A stretch of 64,000 nucleotides of DNA from ZC4RG35 sp040878345 (GCA_040878345.1 JBBDML010000018.1:260365-324364), one strand, 5' to 3'; shown: positions 7,429 to 16,293, counted from the stretch's first letter. Notes: generated by a model from the sequence alone, not told the origin. Made by a program: numbers and translations.

Positions 7429-8648
7429 CGGGTCGCCGCCAGGATCTTCTCGGCGCCGTCGCGAAGACTGTCGGCATTGACCACCTCGAGACCGGACTCC
7501 TCGATTATCCGCTTGCCGAGCTCCACATTGGTGCCCTCCAAACGGACCACCAGTGGGACCTTGAGCCCGACCCGCTCGACCGCCTCGACGATCCCGGTGG
7601 CGATGATGTCGCACCGCATGATCCCCCCGAAGATGTTGACGAATATCCCTTTGACGTTGGGGTCGCGGGTGATGATCTGAAAGGCGGTGGTCACCTGATC
7701 GGCGGTGGCGCCGCCCCCGACGTCGAGGAAGTTGGCCGGCTCCCCCCCGACGTGCTTGATGGTGTCCATGGTTGCCATGGCAAGGCCTGCACCGTTGACC
7801 AGGCACCCGATCGTCCCGTCCAACTTGATGTAGTTGAGCCCGGCATTCTTGGCGATCACCTCGGCGGGGTCCTCTTCTGACTCGTCCCGCATGTCGGCGA
7901 TCTCCGGATGGCGGTAAAGCGAGTTGTCGTCGAAACCCATCTTGGCGTCGAGGGCGAGCACCCTCCCGTCGCCGGTGACCACCAGCGGGTTGATCTCGAG
8001 CAGGTCGGTGTCGAGCTCGACGGCGGCGTCGGCCACCATCTTGACGAACCGGATGAAGCTCTTGGCCGGCTCTCCCTCCAGGCCCAGCCCAAAGGAGAGC
8101 TCGTTGGCCTGAAAGGCGGCGAGGCCGATGGCGGGGTCGATCACCGCCCGTAGGATCTTCTCCGGAGTCTCCTCGGCCACCTTCTCGATCTCCATCCCGC
8201 CCTCGGTGGAGGCCACGACCAGGTTGCGTGACATCCCCCTGTCGAGGAGCACCGCCAGATAGAGCTCACGGGCGATGTCGATGCCCTGCTCGAGGTAGAG
8301 GCGGTTGACCACCTTGCCCTCGGGCCCGGTCTGGATGGTGACCAGGGTGCTCCCCAGCATCCTCTGGGCGAGGGCCCGCACCTGCTCCTCGGCGGCGCCG
8401 GGACCGCCGGAGATCCCCGCCGTGATCACGCTCACCCCGCGGACATCGGGATGCTGTTTGAAGGTCCCCTTGCCACGCCCACCGGCATGGATCTGCGCCT
8501 TGAGCACCACGACCGGGTTACCCGACTCCTCGATGAGCGGCCGCACCGCCGCCACCGCCTCGTCCACCGAGCGTGCCACCCTCCCCAGTGGGACCGGGAT
8601 CCCGCGGACGGCCATCAGCTGCTTGGCCTGATGCTCATGGATCTTCAA
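7425..8648 (-). CDS. sucC: succinate-CoA ligase, beta subunit
   Basis: Beta subunit of succinyl-CoA synthetase; its ATP-grasp domain binds the nucleotide and the C-terminal domain meets the alpha subunit. Seen: the N-terminal MKIHEHQAKQLM, KAQIHAGGRGKG in the ATP-grasp fold, LEINPLVV, and the C-terminal GGIMRCDIIATGIVEA. The 407 residues are slightly more than usual. Translation starts at TTG (8648), which overlaps the preceding B12-domain gene stop as TTGA; the end overlaps sucD as ATGA. The three genes thus form one translationally coupled unit. Confidence 0.95.
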   Translation of the reverse strand: MKIHEHQAKQLMAVRGIPVPLGRVARSVDEAVAAVRPLIEESGNPVVVLKAQIHAGGRGKGTFKQHPDVRGVSVITAGISGGPGAAEEQVRALAQRMLGSTLVTIQTGPEGKVVNRLYLEQGIDIARELYLAVLLDRGMSRNLVVASTEGGMEIEKVAEETPEKILRAVIDPAIGLAAFQANELSFGLGLEGEPAKSFIRFVKMVADAAVELDTDLLEINPLVVTGDGRVLALDAKMGFDDNSLYRHPEIADMRDESEEDPAEVIAKNAGLNYIKLDGTIGCLVNGAGLAMATMDTIKHVGGEPANFLDVGGGATADQVTTAFQIITRDPNVKGIFVNIFGGIMRCDIIATGIVEAVERVGLKVPLVVRLEGTNVELGKRIIEESGLEVVNADSLRDGAEKILAATR

Positions 8649-9064
8649 CTGCGGTCTCCTCTCTGGTGGCCCTGCCTGGCGGCGACGTTGGCATCGACCC
8701 AGGCGGCGATCTCGTCGAGTGGAGTCCCTGGGGTGAAGACGGCCCGAACCCCGGACTGGCTGAGCATCGGGATGTCGGTGTCGGGGATCACCCCGCCACC
8801 GAAGACCACGATGTCTCCTGAGCCCCTGCTTGCCAGCTCCTCGACCACCTGGGGGAACAGGGTCTTGTGGGCGCCGGACAAAGATGACAGACCGACGGCG
8901 TCGACGTCCTCTTGGACCGCAGTCTCAGCGATCTGTGACGGTGTCTGGTGCAATCCCGAGTAGATGACCTCGAACCCGGCATCCCGCAGGGTACGGGCGA
9001 TCACCTTGGCGCCGCGGTCGTGCCCATCGAGCCCGGGCTTGGCGATGAGGATCCTGCGTGGCAT
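8645..9064 (-). CDS. methylmalonyl-CoA mutase-type cobalamin-binding subunit
   Basis: Stand-alone B12-binding domain of 139 residues, like the C-terminal part or small subunit of methylmalonyl-CoA mutase and related acyl-CoA mutases. The cobalamin motif GLDGHDRGAK (DxHxxG, with the His as lower cobalt ligand), VGLSSLSGAH and FGGGVIPDTD are all present. The catalytic large subunit is not in the window. I start at the ATG of MPRRILIAKPG because upstream codons show no similarity. Coupling to sucCD suggests a route from propionyl- or methylmalonyl-CoA through succinyl-CoA to succinate. It could instead serve another acyl-CoA mutase. Confidence 0.88.
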   Translation of the reverse strand: MPRRILIAKPGLDGHDRGAKVIARTLRDAGFEVIYSGLHQTPSQIAETAVQEDVDAVGLSSLSGAHKTLFPQVVEELASRGSGDIVVFGGGVIPDTDIPMLSQSGVRAVFTPGTPLDEIAAWVDANVAARQGHQRGDRS

Positions 9065-9138
9065 CGGTCGGCGGGAAAGGCTAGTTGGGGCACGACGGCT
9101 CCCGGTCATCGCGCCCCAGTTCGCGGCCGTCAGGGGGT

Positions 9139-9163
9139 ATGTATGGCATGATATATGGCATGC
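9139..9163 (+). promoter_or_regulatory. candidate operator of the vapBC-like pair
   Basis: Two ATGGCAT units (9143 and 9155) twelve bases apart in an AT-rich patch directly ahead of and overlapping the antitoxin start. Ribbon-helix-helix antitoxins usually bind such repeats to repress their own operon. This is inferred from position and repetition only. Confidence 0.35.
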
Positions 9164-9375
9164 ATCGGACCACCGTGTATCTGCCCGAGGACCTGAAGGC
9201 GGGAATCGAGCGGGAAGCGAGACGGGAGGGTGTGACCGAAGCCGAGGTGATCCGCCGAGCGGTCGGTGAGCATCTCGACGAGGTGGGCTCCCCCCGCCCC
9301 AACCTGCCGTTGTTTCCGGATGGCTTCGGGGTCGACATCGTCTCGATCGTCGATGAGGGGCCCCTTGATCTGTGA
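9160..9375 (+). CDS. ribbon-helix-helix antitoxin (VapB-like)
   Basis: Small antitoxin of 71 residues. The N-terminus MHRTTVYLPEDLKAGIEREA is a textbook ribbon-helix-helix beta strand plus helix, followed by VTEAEVIRRAV. The acidic C-terminus (FGVDIVSIVDEGPLDL) would wrap the toxin. I start at the ATG at 9160 because the strand TTVYLP should lie near the N-terminus; ATGs at 9139 and 9148 are alternatives. It overlaps the PIN toxin gene by 23 bases, as expected for a coupled toxin-antitoxin operon, and is divergent from the B12-domain gene. Confidence 0.85.
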   Translation: MHRTTVYLPEDLKAGIEREARREGVTEAEVIRRAVGEHLDEVGSPRPNLPLFPDGFGVDIVSIVDEGPLDL

Positions 9376-9775
9376 CACCGGCGCCCTGCTCGCCGCCTTC
9401 GCTCCCGATCAGCGGGGACACCCCGAGTGCGCCGCAGTGCTCGCCGACTCCCAACAACGCCTGGTTCCCCCCCTGGTGCTGGCGGAGATCGACGACCTGG
9501 CCCGACGGCATCTGGGTGCCGCCGCAGCCGTCCGCATCGCCCAGGAGCTCACCGGTCCCTCATATCGGGTGATGGCCTTGACCCCGGAGACGATGGCCAT
9601 CGCGACCCAGGTGATGTCCGCCACCGGCCTCGGTCTGGTGGACGCCAGCCTGGTGGCTCATGCCAGGGAGATGAAGACCCTCGACCTCTTCACCCTGGAC
9701 CGGGGTCACTTCAGAATGGTTCGCGCCCTGAACGGGCTCCCGTTCCGGCTCCTCCCCTTCGACCTCGACCTCTGA
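9353..9775 (+). CDS. PIN-domain toxin ribonuclease (VapC-like)
   Basis: PIN-fold endoribonuclease of 140 residues, the toxin of the pair. The four acidic metal-binding residues are visible: D8 (ICDTGALLA), E45 (VLAEIDDLA), D97 (LVDASLVA) and D116 (FTLDRGHF). VapC toxins cut tRNA or rRNA; the target here is unknown. The ATG at 9353 lies inside the antitoxin's last codons. Confidence 0.88.
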   Translation: MRGPLICDTGALLAAFAPDQRGHPECAAVLADSQQRLVPPLVLAEIDDLARRHLGAAAAVRIAQELTGPSYRVMALTPETMAIATQVMSATGLGLVDASLVAHAREMKTLDLFTLDRGHFRMVRALNGLPFRLLPFDLDL

Positions 9776-9803
9776 GTCCAGGATCTCACCTACCCTTGTG
9801 CCA

Positions 9804-10895
9804 ATGGCCGGTTCGAATCTCCATGCCCTCGCCGATGCCGGGGTCAGCATCTGGTCCGATCAGATCTCGCGCTCCATGCTCGACAGCGGGGAACTGGGCC
9901 GCCGAGTCGTGGAGGATGCGGTCAGCGGCGTCACCTCCAACCCCACGATCTTCGCCGGCGCCATCGTCGGATCCGACGCCTACGCCGGCCAACTCCATGA
10001 CCTGAGATCGGCGGGAGTGGGCGCCGAAGAGATCGTCAAGACCATGATGGCCACCGATCTGGCGCGGGCCTGTGACGTCCTGGCCCCGGTCCACGCGGCC
10101 ACCAATGGCAGCGACGGTTATGTGTCGGTCGAGGTCTCGCCGATCCTCGCCGCCGACACTGCGGCGACCGTGGCCGAGGCCCGGGACTGGGTGAAGCAGA
10201 TCAACCGGCCCAACCTCTTGGTAAAGGTGCCGGCCACCGCCGAAGGAATCCCTGCCATCCGCCGCCTCACCGCCGAGGGAATCTCGGTCAACATCACCCT
10301 GATCTTCTCCCTGCAGCGATATACGGATGTGATCGAGGCGTATCTCTCCGGCCTCGACGACTACCTCGGGGTGGGCGGGGACATCTCCAAGGTGTTCTCG
10401 GTGGCCTCCTTCTTCGTATCGCGATTCGACACCGAGACCGACAAGAGGCTCGAGGCGGTGGGGACCGTGGGGGCTCGCTCCCTCCTCGGGCGCACCGCGG
10501 TGGCCAACGCCCGGGTGGCCTACGGGATCTTTCAGGACCGGTTCGCCACCGAGAGGTTCACCGCCTTGGCCGAGAGCGGGGCCATGACCCAGAAGCCCCT
10601 GTGGGCCTCGACCTCGACCAAGAACCCGGCCTACCCGGACCTCCTCTACGTCGAGGGCCTGGTGGCGAAGGACACCGTCAACACCATGCCTCTCGACACC
10701 ATCGACGCCTACCAGGACCATGGTGACCCGACACCCCAACCATTCACGGGTGATGACATCGAGCGGGCACGGGCCGATCTCGGAGCCCTTGCCGAGGTCG
10801 GCGTCGACTACCACAAGGTGGTCGAGACCCTGGAACGAGAGGGTGTCGAGAAGTTCGCCGCCAGCTGGCGGGAGCTGCGGGACAGCGTGACCTGA
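9804..10895 (+). CDS. tal: transaldolase
   Basis: Transaldolase of the pentose phosphate pathway, moving a dihydroxyacetone unit between sugar phosphates through a Schiff base. The catalytic Lys is K141 in NLLVKVPAT; SGVTSNPTIF near residue 45 and NITLIFSLQRY are family motifs. The 363 residues fit the long actinobacterial and cyanobacterial type. I use the ATG at 9804; a GTG two codons upstream is possible. The neighbouring genes do not suggest a pathway operon. It converges on pcrA across an inverted repeat. Confidence 0.95.
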   Translation: MAGSNLHALADAGVSIWSDQISRSMLDSGELGRRVVEDAVSGVTSNPTIFAGAIVGSDAYAGQLHDLRSAGVGAEEIVKTMMATDLARACDVLAPVHAATNGSDGYVSVEVSPILAADTAATVAEARDWVKQINRPNLLVKVPATAEGIPAIRRLTAEGISVNITLIFSLQRYTDVIEAYLSGLDDYLGVGGDISKVFSVASFFVSRFDTETDKRLEAVGTVGARSLLGRTAVANARVAYGIFQDRFATERFTALAESGAMTQKPLWASTSTKNPAYPDLLYVEGLVAKDTVNTMPLDTIDAYQDHGDPTPQPFTGDDIERARADLGALAEVGVDYHKVVETLEREGVEKFAASWRELRDSVT

Positions 10896-10898
10896 TCG

Positions 10899-10945
10899 TT
10901 CTGTGCGGATTCGCGCGAACCCCTCCGTCACAGATCCGCACAGAA
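10899..10945. terminator. inverted repeat between convergent tal and pcrA
   Basis: Perfect 12-base arms (TTCTGTGCGGAT at 10899-10910, its complement at 10934-10945) around a 23-base loop. It starts four bases after the tal stop and ends nine bases from the pcrA stop. On the + strand it is followed by AAGAAG and no T run, so it may be a two-way hairpin terminator of the U-poor kind. Confidence 0.6.
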
Positions 10946-10954
10946 AGAAGAGTC

Positions 10955-13183
10955 TCAGGCCTTTTCGAGTGGGGCCCAGGCGAGTAGCAGCCGTTTCTTC
11001 CCTTGGGTGTCGAACACCACCTCGGCCTCGGCCCGGTCGCCGTCTCCGACGACCTCCCGCACCGTCCCCAGCCCCCACTTGAGATGACGGACCCGGTCGC
11101 CGGGCCCGATCTGATCAGGGCTCACCGTGGTCACCGGGCCGGTGGCGGCGGCGCGGTCGACCGGTCCGCGACGAGGTCGCTTCCCGGCCTTTGTGACCAG
11201 GCTGTCGGGTACTTCGAGCAGGAACCGGGAGGGCGGGTTGTAAGACGACCCGCCGAACAGGAGACGGTTCCATGCCGAGGTCAGATAGAGCCGGTCCTGG
11301 GCGCGGGTGATCCCCACATAGGCCAGCCGGCGCTCCTCCTCGAGCTCATCTGGGTCGCCCAATGACCTCATGTGAGGGAAGACCCCGTCCTCCATTCCCA
11401 CGATGAACACCGCAGGGAACTCCAGGCCCTTGGCGGTGTGGAGGGTCATCAGGGTCGCCGCCCCGGCCCCCTCCTCCCACTCGTCGATGTCAGCGACCAG
11501 GGCCGTGGTCTCGAGGAACAACTCGAGACGACGGAGATAGTCGAGGGTGTCGAACTCGTCGTCCCCGACGACTGCCCCCTCATTGGATCTCTCGAACTCG
11601 GCAGCCACCCCCGCCAGCTCCTTTAGGTTCTCCACCCTCCCCATGGCCTCGATGGTCCGCTCCATCTCCAACCCGGCCACCATCCCGGTGTCGTCGAGGA
11701 CCGCTTGGACCGCGGCCCCAACACCGGCTTCGGCGGCCTTGGCGCGGAGGGAGTCGATCAGCGCAACGAACTCGAGGACCTGGCGTTGGGCCCTGCCGTT
11801 GAGCTGATGGATCTCGGCCGCCCGGCGCAGACCTTGGTGAAAGCTGACCTTGTTGGTTTGGGAGAAACGGTCGACATGAGCCACCGTGGTGCTCCCGATC
11901 CCCCGGCGAGGCTCGTTGATGATCCGCTTGAGCGAGACCTCGTCGTCGGGGTTGAGCATTGCTCTCAGGTAGGCCAGCGCGTCCTTGACCTCCTTGCGGT
12001 CGTAGAACTTGACGGACCCGACAACGGTGTAGGGGATTCCCCTTCGGACGAAGACCTCCTCGATGACACGGGACATGGCGTTGGTCCGATAGAACACCGC
12101 GGCATCGGCCAGGTTGTAGCCCTCGGTCTGGAGTCGCTCGATCTCGTCGACCACGAACCCGGCCTCGTCGTGCTCGTCCTCGGCCTCGTACCTGGTGATC
12201 GGGACCCCGACGCCTCGATCGGACCACAGGTGCTTTGGGGTGCGCCGGGTGTTGTTGGAGATCACCGAGTTGGCGGCGCCGAGGATGGTCTCGGTCGACC
12301 GGTAATTCTGCTCGAGGACGATCACCCGGGCGTCGGGGTAGTCCTTCTCGAAATCCCGGATGTTGCGGATGTCGGCGCCCCGGAACTTGTAGATCGATTG
12401 GTCGGAGTCGCCGACCACACACAGGTTGCGATGCACCGCGGTGAGCTGCTGGACCAGCATGTACTGGGCCCGGTTGGTGTCCTGGTACTCGTCAACCAAC
12501 ACGTAGCGGAATCTCTGCTGATAGGTCTCGAGGGCATCGGGGAAGGCGGCGAACAACTCGACGGTCACCATCAGCAGGTCGTCGAAGTCCATAGCCGATG
12601 CCTCGAGGAGACGCTGCTGGTAGAGCCGGTAGATGTCGGCCACCTGCTCGTGGAAGAAACCGTCTCCCTGGTCGGCGAACGACTCGAAGTCGACCAGCTC
12701 GTTCTTGGCCTTGGATATGACGGCCTTCATCGCCTTGTCGGGGAATCGTTTGGGGTCGACGTCGAGGTCCTTGGTCACCATCCTGATCAGCCGGAGCGAG
12801 TCGGCCTCGTCGTAGATGGAGAAACCGGACCGATAACCGAGCCGGGTCGCCTCTCGCCGCAGGATGCGGACACACGCCGAGTGGAAGGTGCTGACCCACA
12901 TGGTGCGAACCACACCCCCGATCAAGGCGCCGACCCGTTGCCTCATCTCGTCGGCGGCCTTGTTGGTGAAGGTTATGGCCAGGATCGACTCCGGCGGCAC
13001 CTGATGATCGCGGATCAGATGGGCGATCCGATAGGTGAGGACCCTGGTCTTGCCCGAGCCGGCGCCGGCAACCACCAGCACCGGGCCCTCGGTGGCGGCC
13101 ACCGCCTCCCGCTGCGTCGGGTTCAGCTCGGCGAAGAGCGGGGTGTCGGCCGGGACGTCGTCAGTGAGCCATTCGGCCTGCAT
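10955..13183 (-). CDS. pcrA: ATP-dependent DNA helicase, UvrD/PcrA type
   Basis: Superfamily 1A 3'-5' DNA helicase acting in repair and in clearing recombination or transcription obstacles. Seen: the Q motif LNPTQREAV (20-28), Walker A AGAGSGKT (39-46), the DEYQDTN motif II, QNYRST and VALIDSLRAK in the 2B region, and AKGLEFPAVF. The C-terminus carries the Tudor-like RNA polymerase-binding domain (GDRVRHLKWGLGTV to AWAPLEKA) found in PcrA. I start at the ATG at 13183 (742 residues, normal length); the longer open frame upstream runs into the GTAC repeat and is not protein-like. Confidence 0.95.
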   Translation of the reverse strand: MQAEWLTDDVPADTPLFAELNPTQREAVAATEGPVLVVAGAGSGKTRVLTYRIAHLIRDHQVPPESILAITFTNKAADEMRQRVGALIGGVVRTMWVSTFHSACVRILRREATRLGYRSGFSIYDEADSLRLIRMVTKDLDVDPKRFPDKAMKAVISKAKNELVDFESFADQGDGFFHEQVADIYRLYQQRLLEASAMDFDDLLMVTVELFAAFPDALETYQQRFRYVLVDEYQDTNRAQYMLVQQLTAVHRNLCVVGDSDQSIYKFRGADIRNIRDFEKDYPDARVIVLEQNYRSTETILGAANSVISNNTRRTPKHLWSDRGVGVPITRYEAEDEHDEAGFVVDEIERLQTEGYNLADAAVFYRTNAMSRVIEEVFVRRGIPYTVVGSVKFYDRKEVKDALAYLRAMLNPDDEVSLKRIINEPRRGIGSTTVAHVDRFSQTNKVSFHQGLRRAAEIHQLNGRAQRQVLEFVALIDSLRAKAAEAGVGAAVQAVLDDTGMVAGLEMERTIEAMGRVENLKELAGVAAEFERSNEGAVVGDDEFDTLDYLRRLELFLETTALVADIDEWEEGAGAATLMTLHTAKGLEFPAVFIVGMEDGVFPHMRSLGDPDELEEERRLAYVGITRAQDRLYLTSAWNRLLFGGSSYNPPSRFLLEVPDSLVTKAGKRPRRGPVDRAAATGPVTTVSPDQIGPGDRVRHLKWGLGTVREVVGDGDRAEAEVVFDTQGKKRLLLAWAPLEKA

Positions 13184-13194
13184 CTTCCCCGATG

Positions 13195-13243
13195 GTACAA
13201 GCAGCGGCTTCGCCGCTGGTACTTGGTACCCCGTACCGGGTAC
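13195..13243. repeat. GTAC heptad repeat, copy A, with hairpin
   Basis: GTAC occurs at 13219, 13226, 13233 and 13240, exactly every seven bases, plus one at 13195. Between them AGCGGC-TTC-GCCGCT forms a hairpin. It fills the 82-base space between the histidine kinase stop and the pcrA start. The same repeat recurs at four nuo junctions. Confidence 0.85.
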
Positions 13244-13265
13244 CAACCGGCCGCCGAAGGGGCCG

Positions 13266-14171
13266 CTAGGCCGACTGGACCATGTCGGGGAGCTCGACCA
13301 CCGCGATCCCTTCCTCGCCGGGCATACCGACCGTCTCACCCTCGACCAGGATGGAGCGGCGCCGCAACGGAAGCGAGTAACAGAACCGGGCGCCGGTGGG
13401 GAACCTCCGCTCATACCAGACGTCACCCCCCATTACCCGGGCCAACCGCCGGGCGATGGGAAGGCCCAAACCGATCCCGGTCGACTCGCGGGCATCGCCC
13501 TTGGAGAGCTGCTCGAAGTTCTCGAACACCCTCAGTGTCTCCTCGTCGGGGACGCCAGGGCCGTTGTCCGAGATGATCACCGTGTACTGGTCGCCGACCA
13601 CGAAACCCTCGACCATGATCTGGTCACCCCCGTACTTCCGTGCATTCTCCATGAGGTTGCGCACGATCTGCTGGACCCGTCGCCGGTCGGCATAGACCCG
13701 CACCCCGTCGGGCAGCGACACCAGCGAGGTTTTCTTCCCGCCGTTGGGGAAGACCATCAACGCAACGTCCTCGATCAGGTCGCCGAGGTCGAACAACTCG
13801 GGGTCCAAGCGGAGACGATCGGCCTCGAGACGAGGGATCACCAACACGTCCTCGACCAGGTCGCCCAGATAGATCGATTGACGATTGATGATGGTCAGGA
13901 ACTCGGTTACCTCCTCGTCGGGCAGGTCCTCCCAGGACTCGAGGAGGGTGTGGGCGAACCCGGCGATCGAGGTCAGAGGGGTCCGCAGCTCATGGCTGAC
14001 CATGGCGACGAAGTCGTTCTTGATCCGATGTGCCTCCTCGGAGAGACGGATCACCTCGCGCTCTCGCTCCCGTCCCTGGGCCGTGATTCGCCAGGCCCAG
14101 ATGACGGCGGCGACGCCGATCAAAGGCAATAGATAGCTGAGGAAATCTGCGGGACGGAACACATCGGGCAT
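13266..14171 (-). CDS. membrane-anchored sensor histidine kinase
   Basis: Two-component sensor kinase of 301 residues. One membrane segment (about 10-28) anchors it, with almost no extracellular domain. A short coiled coil leads to the HisKA domain, with phospho-acceptor H60 in FVAMVSHELRTPLT. The ATPase boxes are complete: N box NLMENARKYGG, G1 DNGPGVP, G2 GIGLGLPIARRL. No response regulator gene adjoins it. The gene upstream encodes a CheA-like hybrid whose receiver domain could be its partner; that is inference. The signal sensed is unknown, and a single N-terminal helix suggests sensing within or near the membrane. Confidence 0.9.
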   Translation of the reverse strand: MPDVFRPADFLSYLLPLIGVAAVIWAWRITAQGREREREVIRLSEEAHRIKNDFVAMVSHELRTPLTSIAGFAHTLLESWEDLPDEEVTEFLTIINRQSIYLGDLVEDVLVIPRLEADRLRLDPELFDLGDLIEDVALMVFPNGGKKTSLVSLPDGVRVYADRRRVQQIVRNLMENARKYGGDQIMVEGFVVGDQYTVIISDNGPGVPDEETLRVFENFEQLSKGDARESTGIGLGLPIARRLARVMGGDVWYERRFPTGARFCYSLPLRRRSILVEGETVGMPGEEGIAVVELPDMVQSA

Positions 14172-14222
14172 GCCACTTCTGATATCGGCGCCAGGGGCGC
14201 CGGGCTGAAGACCAAGAGGGCC

Positions 14223-16250
14223 TCAGGCGGTGTCGGCGCTGTCGATTCCGAGGAGCTGTTTCAGGGTCTTGGTGAGGACGCCCTGACGGAGGTCGAACTT
14301 GTCCAGGTAGGCATCCACCCCGACCTCCCAGGCGGCCCGTTTCTCCTCGGCGGTGGCGACTCCGGACACCATGATTATCGGGACCCTGATCTCGGCGGCC
14401 CGCATCGCCCGGACCAGTTCCACGCCATTCGACCTCGGCATCGAGTAGTCGACCACCATGGCGTCGAACCCGTCCGTCGCCATCGCCAGGACGGCCTCGC
14501 GAGCCCCGCTGGCGACCTCGACCTCGAACCCGGCTCCGTTCAGGGTCGCCGACAGGAGCTGGCGAACCCCGGCCGAGTCGTCGACGACAAGGATCTTGGG
14601 CTTGTCGTCGAGGCTCCGCGGGCGCTGCCTGGCCACCACCCCCAGGAAGTTGGGCTCGATCACGACCAGGATCTGACCACCGCCGAGGAGAGCGGCACCG
14701 GTGATGTGGCCGGCGCCCTCGAGAATCGGGCCGAGGTTCTTGACCGCGACCCGCCGACGGTCGACCAGCTCGCTCACGGTGACCGCCACCAACCCCGAGC
14801 GCGTGCTCACCACCAACAGCTCAGACTCGTCAGCCGGCTCAGGTGCCCCCACTGCCAGGGAGAGAGACACGCAAGGAATGCTGGCACTCTTGAACTGGAG
14901 CTCGCGCCCATTGCCCTTGGAGGCGATCGTCGCCTTCGACAGGGGCATGGTGGCCTCGACTGCCGCCTCGGGGATCCCCCAGAACTGATCTCCCAGCGCC
15001 ACCACCACCACGTTCTGAAGGACCATCGACATGGGCAGCACCATGATCACCGTGGTCCCCTGGCCGCGATAGGAGCTGACGTGGACCGCCCCGTTGACGG
15101 TCTCAACCGCCTCCAGGGCGGCGGGAAGCCCGTCGCCGCTCCCGGAGAAGTCGCTGACAGTGGTTGCGGTGCTGAAGCCCTGATGGAACAGGACCGGGGA
15201 GAGGTCGGGGGGGAGGATCGGTAGACCTCTCACGTAGGCCACCTCGGCGACCCGGTCCCAGTCGATCCCGGCGCCGTCGTCGGAGACCGAGATCTCGACC
15301 CGCTGGTCACTGGTCACAGCACTGACCTTGATGGTCCCGGTCGCCGGTTTGCCGGCCCCGACTCGCACATCCGGGGGCTCGATCCCGTGATCCACTGCGT
15401 TCACAAGGAGGTGCCGAAGGGGCTCGCGGATCAGGTCGACGATCTGACGGTCGAGCTGGACGTCCTGACCCTCGACCTCGACCCTGACGTCTTTGCCCAT
15501 CCTCCGTGCCAGGTAACGCACGAACTGGGGGAAGGTGGACACCGCGTCGAAGAACGGGACATTGGCCAGGGCCACCGCCTGGTCCTGGATGTCACTGATC
15601 GACTCGCTCAGTCGCTCCAGCTGACGGCGCCAGGACTTGCGGAACATCTCGGGATCGGCACCCTCGATGGAGACCAGGGAGAGGTCGGCGAGGGCATCGG
15701 CATCTAAGGAGACTTCGACGATTCGGTTGATCAGCCGATAGAGGTGACCGGTGTCGACCCGGGTGGCACCTCCCAGCAGGTCTTCGGAGACCGAGGTGAG
15801 CAGACCGCCCAGGCCTGTCTGATCTGGGGGGCGAAAGACGACCACTTCCGCCGTCTCGGCAATGGCCTCGACATCGATCTTGGCGAGCAAGTCGACCAGG
15901 TCTCCGTCAGCGGGGTTGTCGAGGGCCGCCACCAACCGGCCGGCTATCGCCTCCATCGTGACCATGGCGTCTGCGGGGAGCGGCTCTGCCTCGGATACCG
16001 ACCGCCACATCCGCTCCAGGACGGCACCGGCATCCTTGATGGCGTCGTATCCCAGGAGCCCGGCGGAGCCCTTCACGGTATGGGCGTCGCGGACCAGGTC
16101 GGCCACGGTCTCGAGGGACAGAGAGCCGGTTGAGAGGTCGCGGGCACCCGCGACAAGACGACGCGAGCGCTCTTCGAGCTCTTCGCGGAAGATGCGCGTC
16201 AACTCGGGTGTGTTGAGATCCAAATGCGGTTTCCCTGGCTTGCCATTCAT
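14223..16250 (-). CDS. CheA-like hybrid kinase (Hpt, HATPase, CheW, receiver)
   Basis: Single protein of 675 residues with a chemotaxis-kinase layout. An N-terminal Hpt domain has H57 in DAHTVKGSAGLLGYD, then a long linker and dimerisation region, an ATPase domain (HLLVNAVDHGIE, SDDGAGID), a CheW-like domain (FWGIPEAAVEATMP) and a C-terminal receiver (ILVVDDSAGVR; phospho-Asp in MVVDYSMPRSNG near 602; Lys in YLDKFD). The glycine-rich G2 segment GSGDGLPAAL departs from the usual GRGVGMDVV of CheA. No cheY, cheR, cheB or receptor gene is nearby, so it may run a non-chemotactic pathway such as pili, gliding or development. The ATG at 16250 has GGTGGGGCGG upstream; a GTG at 16256 is possible. Confidence 0.88.
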   Translation of the reverse strand: MNGKPGKPHLDLNTPELTRIFREELEERSRRLVAGARDLSTGSLSLETVADLVRDAHTVKGSAGLLGYDAIKDAGAVLERMWRSVSEAEPLPADAMVTMEAIAGRLVAALDNPADGDLVDLLAKIDVEAIAETAEVVVFRPPDQTGLGGLLTSVSEDLLGGATRVDTGHLYRLINRIVEVSLDADALADLSLVSIEGADPEMFRKSWRRQLERLSESISDIQDQAVALANVPFFDAVSTFPQFVRYLARRMGKDVRVEVEGQDVQLDRQIVDLIREPLRHLLVNAVDHGIEPPDVRVGAGKPATGTIKVSAVTSDQRVEISVSDDGAGIDWDRVAEVAYVRGLPILPPDLSPVLFHQGFSTATTVSDFSGSGDGLPAALEAVETVNGAVHVSSYRGQGTTVIMVLPMSMVLQNVVVVALGDQFWGIPEAAVEATMPLSKATIASKGNGRELQFKSASIPCVSLSLAVGAPEPADESELLVVSTRSGLVAVTVSELVDRRRVAVKNLGPILEGAGHITGAALLGGGQILVVIEPNFLGVVARQRPRSLDDKPKILVVDDSAGVRQLLSATLNGAGFEVEVASGAREAVLAMATDGFDAMVVDYSMPRSNGVELVRAMRAAEIRVPIIMVSGVATAEEKRAAWEVGVDAYLDKFDLRQGVLTKTLKQLLGIDSADTA

Positions 16251-16293
16251 CGGCACCGCCCCACCAGGTCTGAATGGACCTATTGGCTCTCGA

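Noticed and set aside
6522..7806. N-terminal extension of sucD beyond 7428
   Set aside because: The frame is open upstream, but that part is antisense-like Arg/His-rich sequence lying inside sucC; the coupled ATG at 7428 gives the normal SucD N-terminus.
11705..13576. 623-codon open frame on the + strand opposite pcrA
   Set aside because: Antisense shadow of an unmistakable helicase gene; composition is not protein-like and it crosses the GTAC repeat.
16257..16293. terminator between guaA and the CheA-like gene
   Set aside because: Only a 5-base inverted repeat (AGGTC/GACCT) without a T run; too weak to call.
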